This document shows positions 55,808-64,000 of a stretch of DNA of 64,000 nt, piece by piece. Origin of the DNA: Methylobacter sp. (GTDB lineage Bacteria; Pseudomonadota; Gammaproteobacteria; Methylococcales; Methylomonadaceae). The stretch is taken from contig JAGXGY010000042.1 of NCBI GenBank assembly GCA_024636505.1, positions 124,001-188,000 on the forward strand. Reading direction: 5' to 3'. The notes beneath the pieces are model-generated. The model saw only the letters and a list, made by a program, of their open reading frames with translations, was not told the DNA's origin and searched no databases. Position 1 is the stretch's first letter; the number at the start of each line of letters is the position of its first letter. The position numbers and the translations under genes were made by a program.

Positions 55808-56353
55808 CTAAAATTTGATAAAATGCTCACGGTAATAACGCAGTTCTTCGATAGATTCGACAATATCGGCCAAAGCCTGATGCGCAGACTGTTTTTTAAA
55901 GCCGTCTTTGACTTCAGGAGCCCATCTGGCCGCCAGCTCTTTAACCGTTGACACATCGATATTGCGATAATGAAAATACGCTTCCAGTGTAGGCATATAG
56001 CGATACAAAAATCGTCTGTCCTGGCCAATGCTGTTGCCGCAAATCGGCGAGGTATTTTCCGGCACCCACTGCTTTAAAAATGCCAGCGTTTGCCGTTCGG
56101 CTTCCGCCGTATCAATAGAGGAAGCCTTGACGCGCTCGATCAAGCCGGATTGCCCGTGGTGATGTTGATTCCAGTCATCCATGGCCGCCAACGCCGCATC
56201 GGGCTGATGCACAGCCAGCACCGGGCCTTGAGCCAGGATATTCAAATGGTTATCGGTAACAATCGTAGCAATCTCGATAATCGAATCACTGTCCGGATCA
56301 AGCCCGGTCATTTCAAGATCGATCCAGATAAGATGCAAGGAGTCCTGCGCCAT
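55808..56353 (-). CDS. orn: Oligoribonuclease
   Basis: 181-residue DEDDh 3'-5' exonuclease that degrades dinucleotides, including pGpG from c-di-GMP turnover. [15 protein letters not shown] (first Asp and Glu), [15 protein letters not shown], and the final HQALADI with active-site His and Asp are visible. Three bases separate it from crcB. Confidence 0.96.
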   Translation of the reverse strand: MAQDSLHLIWIDLEMTGLDPDSDSIIEIATIVTDNHLNILAQGPVLAVHQPDAALAAMDDWNQHHHGQSGLIERVKASSIDTAEAERQTLAFLKQWVPENTSPICGNSIGQDRRFLYRYMPTLEAYFHYRNIDVSTVKELAARWAPEVKDGFKKQSAHQALADIVESIEELRYYREHFIKF

Positions 56354-56441
56354 TTATTGATTCCGTTGTATATAAGGGGGCGGTTAGTGTAGCATTGGCT
56401 AATCTGTACGTCTAACTCTTAAACTTTGAAGAATCGCGCTT

Positions 56442-57689
56442 ATGAACAGCTTTACCATCGTCTTTTTAATCGCTCTAGCCCTGTCTTTTTCAGTGCAGTT
56501 TTGGCTGGCCAAGCGCCATAGCGATCACATAGCAAAGCACCGCTCCGCAGTGCCCGAAGCTTTTAAAAACACCGTCTCGCTGGAAGCTCATCAAAAAGCG
56601 GCCGACTACTCGCTGGAAAAAATCAGACTGGGTCATATAGACAGCATCATCAGCATTATCGTGTTGTTAATACTGACCGTCGGCGGCGGCATTAATTGGG
56701 CTTTCGAGTTTTGGGCGGCAACGGTGCAATCTCCTTTAGTTGCGGGCTTGGCGGCATTAGCGACGATTTTTCTCATCATGACCGCAACGGAAATTCCGAC
56801 TAGCGTCTACCAAACGTTTGTGATCGAGGAAAAATACGGTTTCAACAAAAGCACCCCGCAACAATTCATTAAGGATCAGCTGCTGCAACTGGGTTTAGTC
56901 GCCGCTATCGGCATGCCGTTGCTGGCTCTAATCCTGTGGGTCATGGACAGCATCGGTTCGCTATGGTGGTTATGGGCCTGGGGCATACTAATGGGCTTTT
57001 CGTTGCTGATGAGCTGGCTTTACCCAACCTTGATCGCGCCGTTATTCAATAAATTTACGCCGATGGAAGAAGGTTCGTTAAAAGCCCGGATTCAAGGCTT
57101 GCTTGCCCGGTGCGGCTTTAGCAGCAACGGCATCTTCATTATGGACGGCTCCAAGCGTTCAGGGCACGGCAACGCTTACTTCACCGGCCTTGGCAACAAC
57201 AAGCGCATCGTGTTTTTCGATACGCTGATCAACTCTCTGGATGACGAAGAACTGGAAGCGATACTGGCCCACGAACTGGGACATTTCAAATGCAAACACA
57301 CCATTAAGATGCTGATTGCCAACGCTATTATGACGCTGATCAGTTTCGCGGCGCTAGGCTGGCTGATCGGCCAGCAATGGTTCTACAGCGGCCTGGGCGT
57401 AGAACAACCGTCACATGCCGCCGCCCTGTTGCTGTTCATGCTGGTGTCCTCGTCATTTACCTTTTTTATTCAACCGATCATTGCTTACTTTCAGCGCAAA
57501 TTTGAATTCGAAGCCGATAATTTTGCGTCAAGTCATGCTAAAGCCGAGAAATTAATCAGCGCGCTGGTGAAGCTGTTTGAAGAAAACGCCAGCACCTTGA
57601 CGCCCGATCCTCTGTATTCCGCGTTCCATTACAGCCACCCGCCGGCGGCTATCCGTATCGCCAATTTAGAATCTCAAATACGTGTCTGA
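56442..57689 (+). CDS. M48 (Ste24-like) membrane metalloendopeptidase
   Basis: 415 residues with several membrane helices and the zinc motif LAHELGHFKCKH, then EFEADNFAS with the third ligand Glu. The family cuts membrane or prenylated proteins (Ste24/HtpX-like). The C-terminal PDPLYSAFHYSHPP block is typical of Ste24-type enzymes. Divergent from orn; overlaps rsgA by 8 bases. Confidence 0.92.
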   Translation: MNSFTIVFLIALALSFSVQFWLAKRHSDHIAKHRSAVPEAFKNTVSLEAHQKAADYSLEKIRLGHIDSIISIIVLLILTVGGGINWAFEFWAATVQSPLVAGLAALATIFLIMTATEIPTSVYQTFVIEEKYGFNKSTPQQFIKDQLLQLGLVAAIGMPLLALILWVMDSIGSLWWLWAWGILMGFSLLMSWLYPTLIAPLFNKFTPMEEGSLKARIQGLLARCGFSSNGIFIMDGSKRSGHGNAYFTGLGNNKRIVFFDTLINSLDDEELEAILAHELGHFKCKHTIKMLIANAIMTLISFAALGWLIGQQWFYSGLGVEQPSHAAALLLFMLVSSSFTFFIQPIIAYFQRKFEFEADNFASSHAKAEKLISALVKLFEENASTLTPDPLYSAFHYSHPPAAIRIANLESQIRV

Positions 57690-58563
57690 GTTAATTGAAG
57701 GCCTGGTCATCTCCCATTTAGGTCAGGGCATTGCGGTTGAACATGACGATAAGATTGTGCTGTGCCAAACGCTGCGGCGGATTGAAACCGTCGCAGTCGG
57801 CGACAGAGTGCTATGGACGCAATCCTCGCCCGATCAAGGCCGCATAGAAGAAATTCTGCCCCGGCGTTCGCTATTGATGCGTCCGTCCAGAAACGGCAAA
57901 ACCCGTCCGGTTGCGGCCAATATCGATACCGTATTTGTGGTCTTTGCGATTGAGCCTTACTGCGATTTTTTGCTGATAGACCAGTATCTGGCAATTTGCG
58001 AGAATCGCAATATCGATGCCGCCTTAGTGCTGAATAAAACCGATCTGCCGCAATCTGCCGGTATTGAACAAGAACTGCTGGACTATACCAAACTGGGCTA
58101 CGCGCTGTACCGGGTTAGCGCCACAGCGGCGGCCGGTCTGGATCAACTCAAGGTGGCATTAAAAGATCAGGTCAGTATTTTAGCGGGACAATCCGGCGTC
58201 GGCAAATCATCGCTAACCAACGCGATTATTCCCGACAAGGAGCTAAAAACCAACACCGTCTCGGCAACCACCAAACACGGGCGACATACCACCACGGCGG
58301 CAACGCTGTATCACATGGCCCAAGGCGGTGATTTGATCGACAGCCCCGGCGTCGCTATTTTCGGGCTGGCGGGTTTATCCGAACAGCAACTGGCTTACGG
58401 CTACCGCGAATTCCAGACGCTGATTGAACAATGCCGGTTTAAAAACTGCCGCCACTTGGTTGACAAGGGCTGCGCGGTGCGTCCGGCCGCCGAAAACGGC
58501 GATATTTCCATGACCCGGTATCAGCGGTTTTTAAAACTTAGAGAAAAAATGCCCACGGCGTAG
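57682..58563 (+). CDS. rsgA: Small ribosomal subunit GTPase RsgA
   Basis: 293 residues; assembly factor for the 30S subunit. OB-fold at the N-terminus, circularly permuted GTPase with NKTDL (G4) before GQSGVGKSSLTN (G1) and DSPGV (G3), then the zinc site CRFKNCRH...C in the C-terminal part. GTG start (SELIEGLVISHLGQG follows) inside the end of the protease gene. Slightly short N-terminus compared with E. coli RsgA. Confidence 0.95.
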   Translation: MSELIEGLVISHLGQGIAVEHDDKIVLCQTLRRIETVAVGDRVLWTQSSPDQGRIEEILPRRSLLMRPSRNGKTRPVAANIDTVFVVFAIEPYCDFLLIDQYLAICENRNIDAALVLNKTDLPQSAGIEQELLDYTKLGYALYRVSATAAAGLDQLKVALKDQVSILAGQSGVGKSSLTNAIIPDKELKTNTVSATTKHGRHTTTAATLYHMAQGGDLIDSPGVAIFGLAGLSEQQLAYGYREFQTLIEQCRFKNCRHLVDKGCAVRPAAENGDISMTRYQRFLKLREKMPTA

Positions 58564-58572
58564 ACCTGGCTT

Positions 58573-59895
58573 ATGGCGATAATGGATAAAAATAATCTTG
58601 CCATAGGTCATGCCAGTAACAAGGAGTTACTTGCCTGGGCTTTATTCGATTTTGCTAATTCCGGTTACACCACCGTAGTACAGACAACTATTTTCAGCGC
58701 CTATTTTGTAGGCGTTGTTGTCGCCAATAATACGATCGGCATCACCGCAGGAACAGGGACTTTACTCTGGTCTCTGGCCATTGGCAGCGCCAATTTTATC
58801 ATCATGGTCAGCGGTCCCTTGATTGGCGCAATTGCCGATGATCGGGCTTGTAAAAAACAGTTTCTGCTCATTTCCTCAATAGGTTGCATTGTCGCAACGG
58901 CGCTACTGGCAACGGTCGGCGTAGGCGATATCGTCCCGGCCATGATCTTGGTTATTTTTTCTGCAGTCATGTTCGCTGTCGGCGAGAATCTAATCGCCGC
59001 CTTTCTTCCTGAAATAGTCCCCAAAAAAGACATGGGAAAAATGTCCGGTTACGGCTGGAGTTTAGGCTATTTTGGAGGACTGTTAACCCTGGCTATTTGT
59101 TTAGCGTATATTGTCTGGGCGCGACAACACGGTCTGACCGAAGCGCAATCTGTCCCGGTCACCTTGTTAATCACGGCGGGCATTTTTGCCCTGGCAGCCG
59201 CACCTACTTTTTTGTGGCTACAGGAACGCGCCATACCGGTCGCCGCCGATCAACGACGTTCTGTTGTTGCTGCGGGTATTGCCCGTATACGAAATACGCT
59301 TAAGGAAGCCGCACGGTTTCGGGATTTATTCCGTTTTTTAATCACCCTGGCTACGTATCAATCAGGCGTAAGTACCGTGGTGGTTTTGGCGGCGATTTAT
59401 GCGCAGGAAGTAATGGGATTTGATACCCAGTCATTGATTGTCTTAATTATGGCGGTCAACGTCACCGCTGCGATTGGCGCATTTATTTGCGGATATTTAC
59501 AAGACCGGATCGGTTCAATACCCACACTGGCAATGACACTGCTTATTTGGATTGCGGCAGTCGCCACGGCTATTTTTGCCGAGAATCCCTCGCAAATGTG
59601 GTTTATCGGCAATATGATTGGATTAGCGATGGGCTCAAGTCAAGCCGTCGGGCGAGCGTTAGTCAGTCAATTTTCACCGCCTAAGCGAGCGGGCGAATTT
59701 CTGGGCTTATGGGGACTGGCAAACAGGTTATCAGCAATAACAGGGCCTTTGAGTTATGGTTTAATCAGTTATTTAAGTCATGGCGATCATCGCTTATCGT
59801 TGCTATCGACTTTAGTATTTTTTGTGGTCGGCTTACTGTTGTTATCCACGGTTAATGAGCAGCGCGGCAAAGCGGCAGCAATTGAAATAATTTAA
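58573..59895 (+). CDS. MFS transporter, UMF1 family
   Basis: 440 residues and twelve membrane segments. The N-terminal LLAWALFDFANSGYTTVVQTTIFSAYF is the signature of the UMF1/Atg22-like family, and GPLIGAIADDRACKKQFLL is the conserved loop between helices 2 and 3. Substrates are unknown in bacteria; amino acid export is seen in fungal relatives. Starts 9 bases after rsgA and may share its transcript. Confidence 0.85.
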   Translation: MAIMDKNNLAIGHASNKELLAWALFDFANSGYTTVVQTTIFSAYFVGVVVANNTIGITAGTGTLLWSLAIGSANFIIMVSGPLIGAIADDRACKKQFLLISSIGCIVATALLATVGVGDIVPAMILVIFSAVMFAVGENLIAAFLPEIVPKKDMGKMSGYGWSLGYFGGLLTLAICLAYIVWARQHGLTEAQSVPVTLLITAGIFALAAAPTFLWLQERAIPVAADQRRSVVAAGIARIRNTLKEAARFRDLFRFLITLATYQSGVSTVVVLAAIYAQEVMGFDTQSLIVLIMAVNVTAAIGAFICGYLQDRIGSIPTLAMTLLIWIAAVATAIFAENPSQMWFIGNMIGLAMGSSQAVGRALVSQFSPPKRAGEFLGLWGLANRLSAITGPLSYGLISYLSHGDHRLSLLSTLVFFVVGLLLLSTVNEQRGKAAAIEII

Positions 59896-60175
59896 CCCGC
59901 CTTTTATTACCGAAACCTGGAGACGACATACTGAATTTCTCATTATAAGTCAGCCTCTAAAAAAGATTAGCGGTGGCAAATAAAGCCATATTTACTTATA
60001 ATACGCGGTTAATTTTTGTCCTTTACCAAGCATATCCCTGTATTTCACCCTTCGGAGCAGTTGCTGACTGTTCAAATTCGCTGCAGACGAATTTATCGCT
60101 AACCTTTAAAGCACCAATAAAGCCTGTTTTTTTAGGCAGGCTGTATGAATAATCGAACCAATCAAACAGAGAACT

Positions 60176-63100
60176 ATGGAACCACAAAATCTTACTCTAG
60201 GCATCCCCGGCTTTAACTATTCCGATTTATACGATTCTGCACGTCTAAAAGATTTACTGGGCGTATTCGATGCGTCAGTTGAGCGCCATGATTCAGAGCT
60301 GCATCGCGAATTTAAGGCTTATCGCGAAAACCAGGGCGAAGGCTTGGCAGCAGAGACCATTTCCGATTTGCTGGTGCGTATGGGGCCTTATGTCGGGCAG
60401 TTTGTCGCCCAGATTTTCAATGTTTCCGAACAGCATCAGGCGCAGGGCGCAAAAATCAGGGACGAAATCGACAGTATTTTTACCTATAAAAATGAAGTGG
60501 TCGACAAGCTGGCGTTCTTTTTTAAAGGCCAGGATGCCGGCGATTGGGCGATTCCTGCCATCCTGAATCGTTTTGATTTATTGATTGACGCCGGCTTCCC
60601 GGAAGCCAACCAGGATGACGACGCCGAACGCCGCGTGGCACGGGTCGGCGCGGCTATCGGATTGCTGTACAGCCATTACAAGCTGCTTGCCAAAGGCAGA
60701 GACAGCGATTACGACAATGCCGATTTAGTCGCCGAGGCTTTGCGCGCCAAGCTCGCCGCCCACCCGGAAGCGGCAAGCGAATTTGCCGACATCATCAGCC
60801 TGCAAGACCCCGCCGAATTTATCAACGCACTGATGGACGTGGTGCTGCGCTGGAGCTTTGTCGCCCAGCAGGATAACGACGTGGTTGCCAACTGGCCGAG
60901 CTTCAAGCTCCCACAAAAACGCAATTTCGAGCATTTAGTCGAGCATGAACTGGTCGATCGCGGCGAATTCAAAGCCTGGATGGGCGAGCAGCAACACCGC
61001 CGCCGTCGCGACGGTTTTAAGCTGACCGATCCGCGTTACAACCAGCGCCAGGTATTGTCCGAAGTCAATCACTGCATTTACTGCCACGAGCGCGATACCG
61101 ATTCCTGCTCTAAAGGCATGCGCAACAAGAAAACCGAAACGTTCAAGGTCGATCCGTTGGGCGTGACCACCATCGGCTGCCCGCTGGACGAAAAAATCTC
61201 CGAAATGCATTGGGTCAAACGTCAGGGCGACAATATCGGCGCATTAGCGATGATCATCATCGACAATCCGATGTGTCCCGGCACCGGCCACCGTATCTGC
61301 AACGAGTGCATGAAAGGCTGCATCTACCAAAAAACCGATCCGGTCGATATTCCGCAAATCGAAACCAATGTGCTGACCGACGTATTGTTCATGCCTTACG
61401 GTTTTGAAATCTACAGTCTGCTGACCCGCTGGAACCCGCTCAACGTCAAGCGTCCGTACATGCTGCCTTACAACGGCAAAAACGCGCTGGTGGTCGGCCT
61501 CGGCCCCGCCGGTTACACCATGAGCCATTATTTATTAAATGAAGGCTTCGGCGTTGCCGGTATCGACGGCCTGAAACTCGAGCCGCTGCCGGTGGCCTTG
61601 ACCGGCGACAGCAACAACCTGCCTGCGCCGATTGAGAACTTCCAAGACCTGTACGAAGACTTGGACAAGCGCATTTTGGCCGGTTTCGGCGGCGTGGCCG
61701 AATACGGCATTACCGTGCGCTGGGACAAAAACTTCCTGAAAGTCATTTACCTGACCCTGCAACGGCGCGCAGCATTCCGAGCTTACGGCGGCGTGCGTTT
61801 TGGCGGCACCATCACCATTGAAGATGCCTGGAAAATGGGCTTCGACCATATCTGCATCGCTTCGGGCGCAGGCCAGCCGACTATTATCGGCCTGAAAAAC
61901 AACCTGATGCGCGGCATCCGCAAAGCCTCGGATTTTTTGATGGCGCTGCAATTGACCGGCGCGGCCAAGGCGTCTTCGCTGGCAAACTTGCAAGTGCGCC
62001 TGCCCGCTGGCGTGATCGGCGGCGGCTTGACGGCGATGGATACCGCGACCGAATTGCTGGCCTATTATCCGGTACAGGTGGAAAAAATCCTGCATCGCTA
62101 TAAAAAGTTGGTGGATGCGTATGGCGAGCAAGCTGTGCGTGGCCGTTACGACCGGGAAGAAACCATCATTCTCGATGAATTTTTGGCGCACGGCAAAGCC
62201 ATCGTCGCCGAACGCCAACGCGCCGAAGCGGCCGGTGAACTGCCTGATTTCCAACCGCTGGTCGAATCGTGGGGCGGCGTCACCCTGTTTTACCGCAAAG
62301 GCATTTACGATGCGCCCGCGTATCGCCAAAACCACGAAGAAATCGCCAAAGCGCTGGAAGAAGGTATTGCCCTGGCCGAAGGCATGAGTCCGCTGGCAGC
62401 CCTTGCCGACCAATACGGTCACTTGAACGCCGTCGAATTTGAAAAACAGGTATTGCAAGAAGGCCGCTGGAACAGCTCGGGGCAGAATGTCACCGTGCCG
62501 TTGCGCAGTCTGTATATTGCGGCAGGCACCTCGCCGAACACCATTTATCAAAGCGAATATCCCGACACCTTTGTCATGGACAAATGGTTCTTCCAGCGCT
62601 ATCAACCCGAATGGACCAATGATTCGGTGGAATTGGTGGCTATGCACGACGATACCATGCCCAAGCTCGGCAAACCCGCGCCGCTGACTTCGTATCAAAA
62701 AGACGGTAAATTTATCAGCTTCTACGGCGACAATCATCCGGTTTACGCCGGTAACGTGGTCAAGGCCATGGCCAGCGCCAAAAACGGCTACCCTTATGTG
62801 GTCAAGCTGTTTGAAAAAGAACTGGCCGGATTAAATCCTGCCGGGCAGGCGGAACGCGATGCGGCATTGAAAGCGCTGTTCGCCCAAATGGATGAGTCGT
62901 TAAAAGCCACTATCGTCGCCATTAACCGGCTGACGCCGACCATTATCGAAGTTATCGTCAAAGCGCCGCTGGCGGCAGAAAAATTCCAACCCGGACAATT
63001 TTACCGCGTGCAAAACTACGAAGCCTTTGCGCCGGTCATTGAAGGCACGGTATTAGCTGCCGAAGGCTTGGCGCTGACCGGCGCGGAAGTCGACAAGGAA

Positions 63101-63880
63101 AACGGCACGGTTTCGCTGATTGCGCTGGAAATGGGTTCGTCCTCGCGGCTGTGCGCCACCTGGAAAGTCGGCGATCCGTTAGTGCTGATGGGCGTAACCG
63201 GCACCCCGACCGAAATCCCGACCGGCGAAACCGTGTTGCTGCTCGGCGGCGGCTTGGGCAATGCGGTGCTGTTCTCCATCGGCAAGGCGTTACGGGCGGC
63301 GGGCAACAAGGTGATTTATTTCGCCGGCTACAAATACGCGCAAGACCGCTTCAAGGTCGAAGATGTCGAAGCCGCCGCCGATATTATTGTCTGGTCGGTC
63401 GATAAAGGCGAAGGTGTTGAAGCCTTTACCCCGACCCGCCCTCAAGACAAAACTTTTGTCGGCAATATCCTGGAGTGCATGCTGGCTTACGCAACAGGCG
63501 AATTAGGCGAACAGCCGATTTCGCTGGTCGATGTCGACCATTTGATTGTCATCGGTTCGGATCGGATGATGGCGGCGGTAAAAAGCGCGCGTTTCGATGT
63601 GTTGAAACCTTATCTGAACAAGGCCCATCATGCGATCGGCTCGATCAACTCGCCGATGCAGTGCATGATGAAAGGCATTTGCGCCCAGTGCCTGTGCAAA
63701 CATATCGATGCCGAGACCGGCAAAGAAGTATTCGTGTACTCCTGCTACAACCAGGATCAGGATTTGGACAAGGTCGATTTCCCGCATTTGAACGCCAGAT
63801 TGCGGCAAAATACCGTGCAGGAAAAACTGTCTAATCTCTGGCTGGATTATTTACTGGAAAAACAGCAGCCGAAGCAATAA
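60176..63880 (+). CDS. Multidomain FAD/Fe-S oxidoreductase (NfnAB-like single chain)
   Basis: 1234 residues in four parts. Residues 1-290: helical, unassigned. About 295-385: ten or more cysteines (CIYCHERDTDSCSKG; CP; CPGTGHRICNECMKGC), a likely 4Fe-4S pair as in GltD/NfnB. About 435-860: GltD-type flavoprotein with FAD motif VVGLGPAGYTMSHY and NAD(P) motif VIGGGLTAMDTATE. About 915-1215: PyrK/NfnA-type module with PGQFYRVQNY, LLLGGGLGNAVLFS and a 2Fe-2S site CMMKGICAQCLCKH ending with the Cys in YSCYNQD. NfnAB carries the same modules on two chains and bifurcates electrons between NADPH, NADH and ferredoxin; here they are fused. Large proteins of this kind are known in some Proteobacteria as pyridine-nucleotide oxidoreductases of unknown role. 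The first 280 bases upstream hold no gene. Confidence 0.82.
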   Translation: MEPQNLTLGIPGFNYSDLYDSARLKDLLGVFDASVERHDSELHREFKAYRENQGEGLAAETISDLLVRMGPYVGQFVAQIFNVSEQHQAQGAKIRDEIDSIFTYKNEVVDKLAFFFKGQDAGDWAIPAILNRFDLLIDAGFPEANQDDDAERRVARVGAAIGLLYSHYKLLAKGRDSDYDNADLVAEALRAKLAAHPEAASEFADIISLQDPAEFINALMDVVLRWSFVAQQDNDVVANWPSFKLPQKRNFEHLVEHELVDRGEFKAWMGEQQHRRRRDGFKLTDPRYNQRQVLSEVNHCIYCHERDTDSCSKGMRNKKTETFKVDPLGVTTIGCPLDEKISEMHWVKRQGDNIGALAMIIIDNPMCPGTGHRICNECMKGCIYQKTDPVDIPQIETNVLTDVLFMPYGFEIYSLLTRWNPLNVKRPYMLPYNGKNALVVGLGPAGYTMSHYLLNEGFGVAGIDGLKLEPLPVALTGDSNNLPAPIENFQDLYEDLDKRILAGFGGVAEYGITVRWDKNFLKVIYLTLQRRAAFRAYGGVRFGGTITIEDAWKMGFDHICIASGAGQPTIIGLKNNLMRGIRKASDFLMALQLTGAAKASSLANLQVRLPAGVIGGGLTAMDTATELLAYYPVQVEKILHRYKKLVDAYGEQAVRGRYDREETIILDEFLAHGKAIVAERQRAEAAGELPDFQPLVESWGGVTLFYRKGIYDAPAYRQNHEEIAKALEEGIALAEGMSPLAALADQYGHLNAVEFEKQVLQEGRWNSSGQNVTVPLRSLYIAAGTSPNTIYQSEYPDTFVMDKWFFQRYQPEWTNDSVELVAMHDDTMPKLGKPAPLTSYQKDGKFISFYGDNHPVYAGNVVKAMASAKNGYPYVVKLFEKELAGLNPAGQAERDAALKALFAQMDESLKATIVAINRLTPTIIEVIVKAPLAAEKFQPGQFYRVQNYEAFAPVIEGTVLAAEGLALTGAEVDKENGTVSLIALEMGSSSRLCATWKVGDPLVLMGVTGTPTEIPTGETVLLLGGGLGNAVLFSIGKALRAAGNKVIYFAGYKYAQDRFKVEDVEAAADIIVWSVDKGEGVEAFTPTRPQDKTFVGNILECMLAYATGELGEQPISLVDVDHLIVIGSDRMMAAVKSARFDVLKPYLNKAHHAIGSINSPMQCMMKGICAQCLCKHIDAETGKEVFVYSCYNQDQDLDKVDFPHLNARLRQNTVQEKLSNLWLDYLLEKQQPKQ

Positions 63881-63885
63881 GGAAA

Positions 63886-63935
63886 CATCCCTACGGGATG
63901 AAACCAATGATTGTGAAGGGGTCTGCATCCCCTTC
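63886..63935. repeat. Short hairpins after the oxidoreductase gene
   Basis: CATCC-CTACG-GGATG (63886-63900) and GAAGGGG-TCTGCAT-CCCCTTC (63915-63921 with 63929-63935), both perfect. They may end the transcript or be dispersed repeats. The last 65 bases of the window show no gene. Confidence 0.5.
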
Positions 63936-64000
63936 CCAATCCGCGCACTTCGCTTCGCTCGTTGCGGGCGCTCCTTTCGGCCTGAAGGCCGAGGTCTAAA

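Noticed and set aside
60122-60150. Hairpin before the 1234-residue gene as an attenuator
   Set aside because: AGCCTG-T7-A-GG-CAGGCT is short and T-rich inside the loop; without a leader peptide or a U-tract after it there is no basis for a regulatory call.
61535-62737. Long 400-codon frame opposite the large oxidoreductase gene
   Set aside because: It is an antisense shadow caused by strong codon bias in the true gene; it shows no domain and lies wholly inside it.

Overview
The window reads as chromosomal DNA of an aerobic gammaproteobacterium. The gene neighbourhoods are classic for that class: nadK-recN, ftsE-ftsX-rpoH, bioB-F-H-C-D next to comF, rplM-rpsI, rsmB-fmt-def facing a LysM gene-dprA-smg-topA-tsaC, and orn beside rsgA. 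An aa3-type cytochrome c oxidase operon next to a methanotroph-like bacteriohemerythrin, together with the overall gene style, suggests a gammaproteobacterial methanotroph (Methylococcales). That placement is an inference, because no methane or methanol oxidation gene lies in the window.

Layout. 1-4.5 kb: a partial PsiE-like membrane protein, a hypoxanthine-DNA glycosylase, a fructosamine-kinase family protein, a YgjP-like metalloprotease and a hotdog-like protein. 3.6-9.4 kb: both agmatine-to-putrescine enzymes (AguB, AguA) with a YjdF membrane protein and an exported glutaredoxin between them, then recN and nadK. 9.6-13.2 kb: an MBL-fold protein, YjbQ, a diguanylate cyclase, an O-methyltransferase and a small TIGR02647-like protein. 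13.2-24.6 kb: rpoH, ftsX, ftsE, a heme A synthase-FtsY fusion gene, a SCO-like gene, surf1, DUF2909, coxC, ctaG, a 32-residue assembly protein, coxA, coxB and hemerythrin. 24.7-28.1 kb: a degraded IS200/IS605-like remnant, a 614-residue lipoprotein and a membrane diguanylate cyclase. 28.1-33.5 kb: the biotin operon and comF. 33.6-47.5 kb: ribosomal proteins, an NtrYX two-component system, then translation, DNA-uptake and topoisomerase housekeeping genes. 47.5-55 kb: a Cus-type copper/silver efflux operon with a small Cys-rich exported protein, then serS. 55-64 kb: an unusual two-domain fluoride channel, orn, a Ste24-like protease, rsgA, an MFS transporter and a 1234-residue multi-cofactor oxidoreductase.

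Most notable points. (1) Heme A synthase (CtaA) and the SRP receptor FtsY form one continuous reading frame of 664 codons with no plausible separate FtsY start; the fusion sits exactly where the cox operon meets the ftsY-ftsE-ftsX-rpoH operon. (2) A perfect CIRCE operator (HrcA site) lies over a candidate promoter immediately upstream of rpoH, so heat-shock sigma factor synthesis may be under HrcA. (3) The CrcB/FluC gene is a tandem duplication in which the second copy lacks its first helix and its pore motif, an arrangement that would give an antiparallel pseudo-dimer in one chain. (4) Perfect palindromes are inserted in frame inside fmt, comF (twice) and bioH, resembling protein-coding palindromic elements known from Rickettsia. 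(5) The last gene joins GltD-like and PyrK-like electron-transfer modules in one chain, like a single-polypeptide Nfn.

No rRNA, tRNA, CRISPR array, prophage or intact insertion sequence was recognised.
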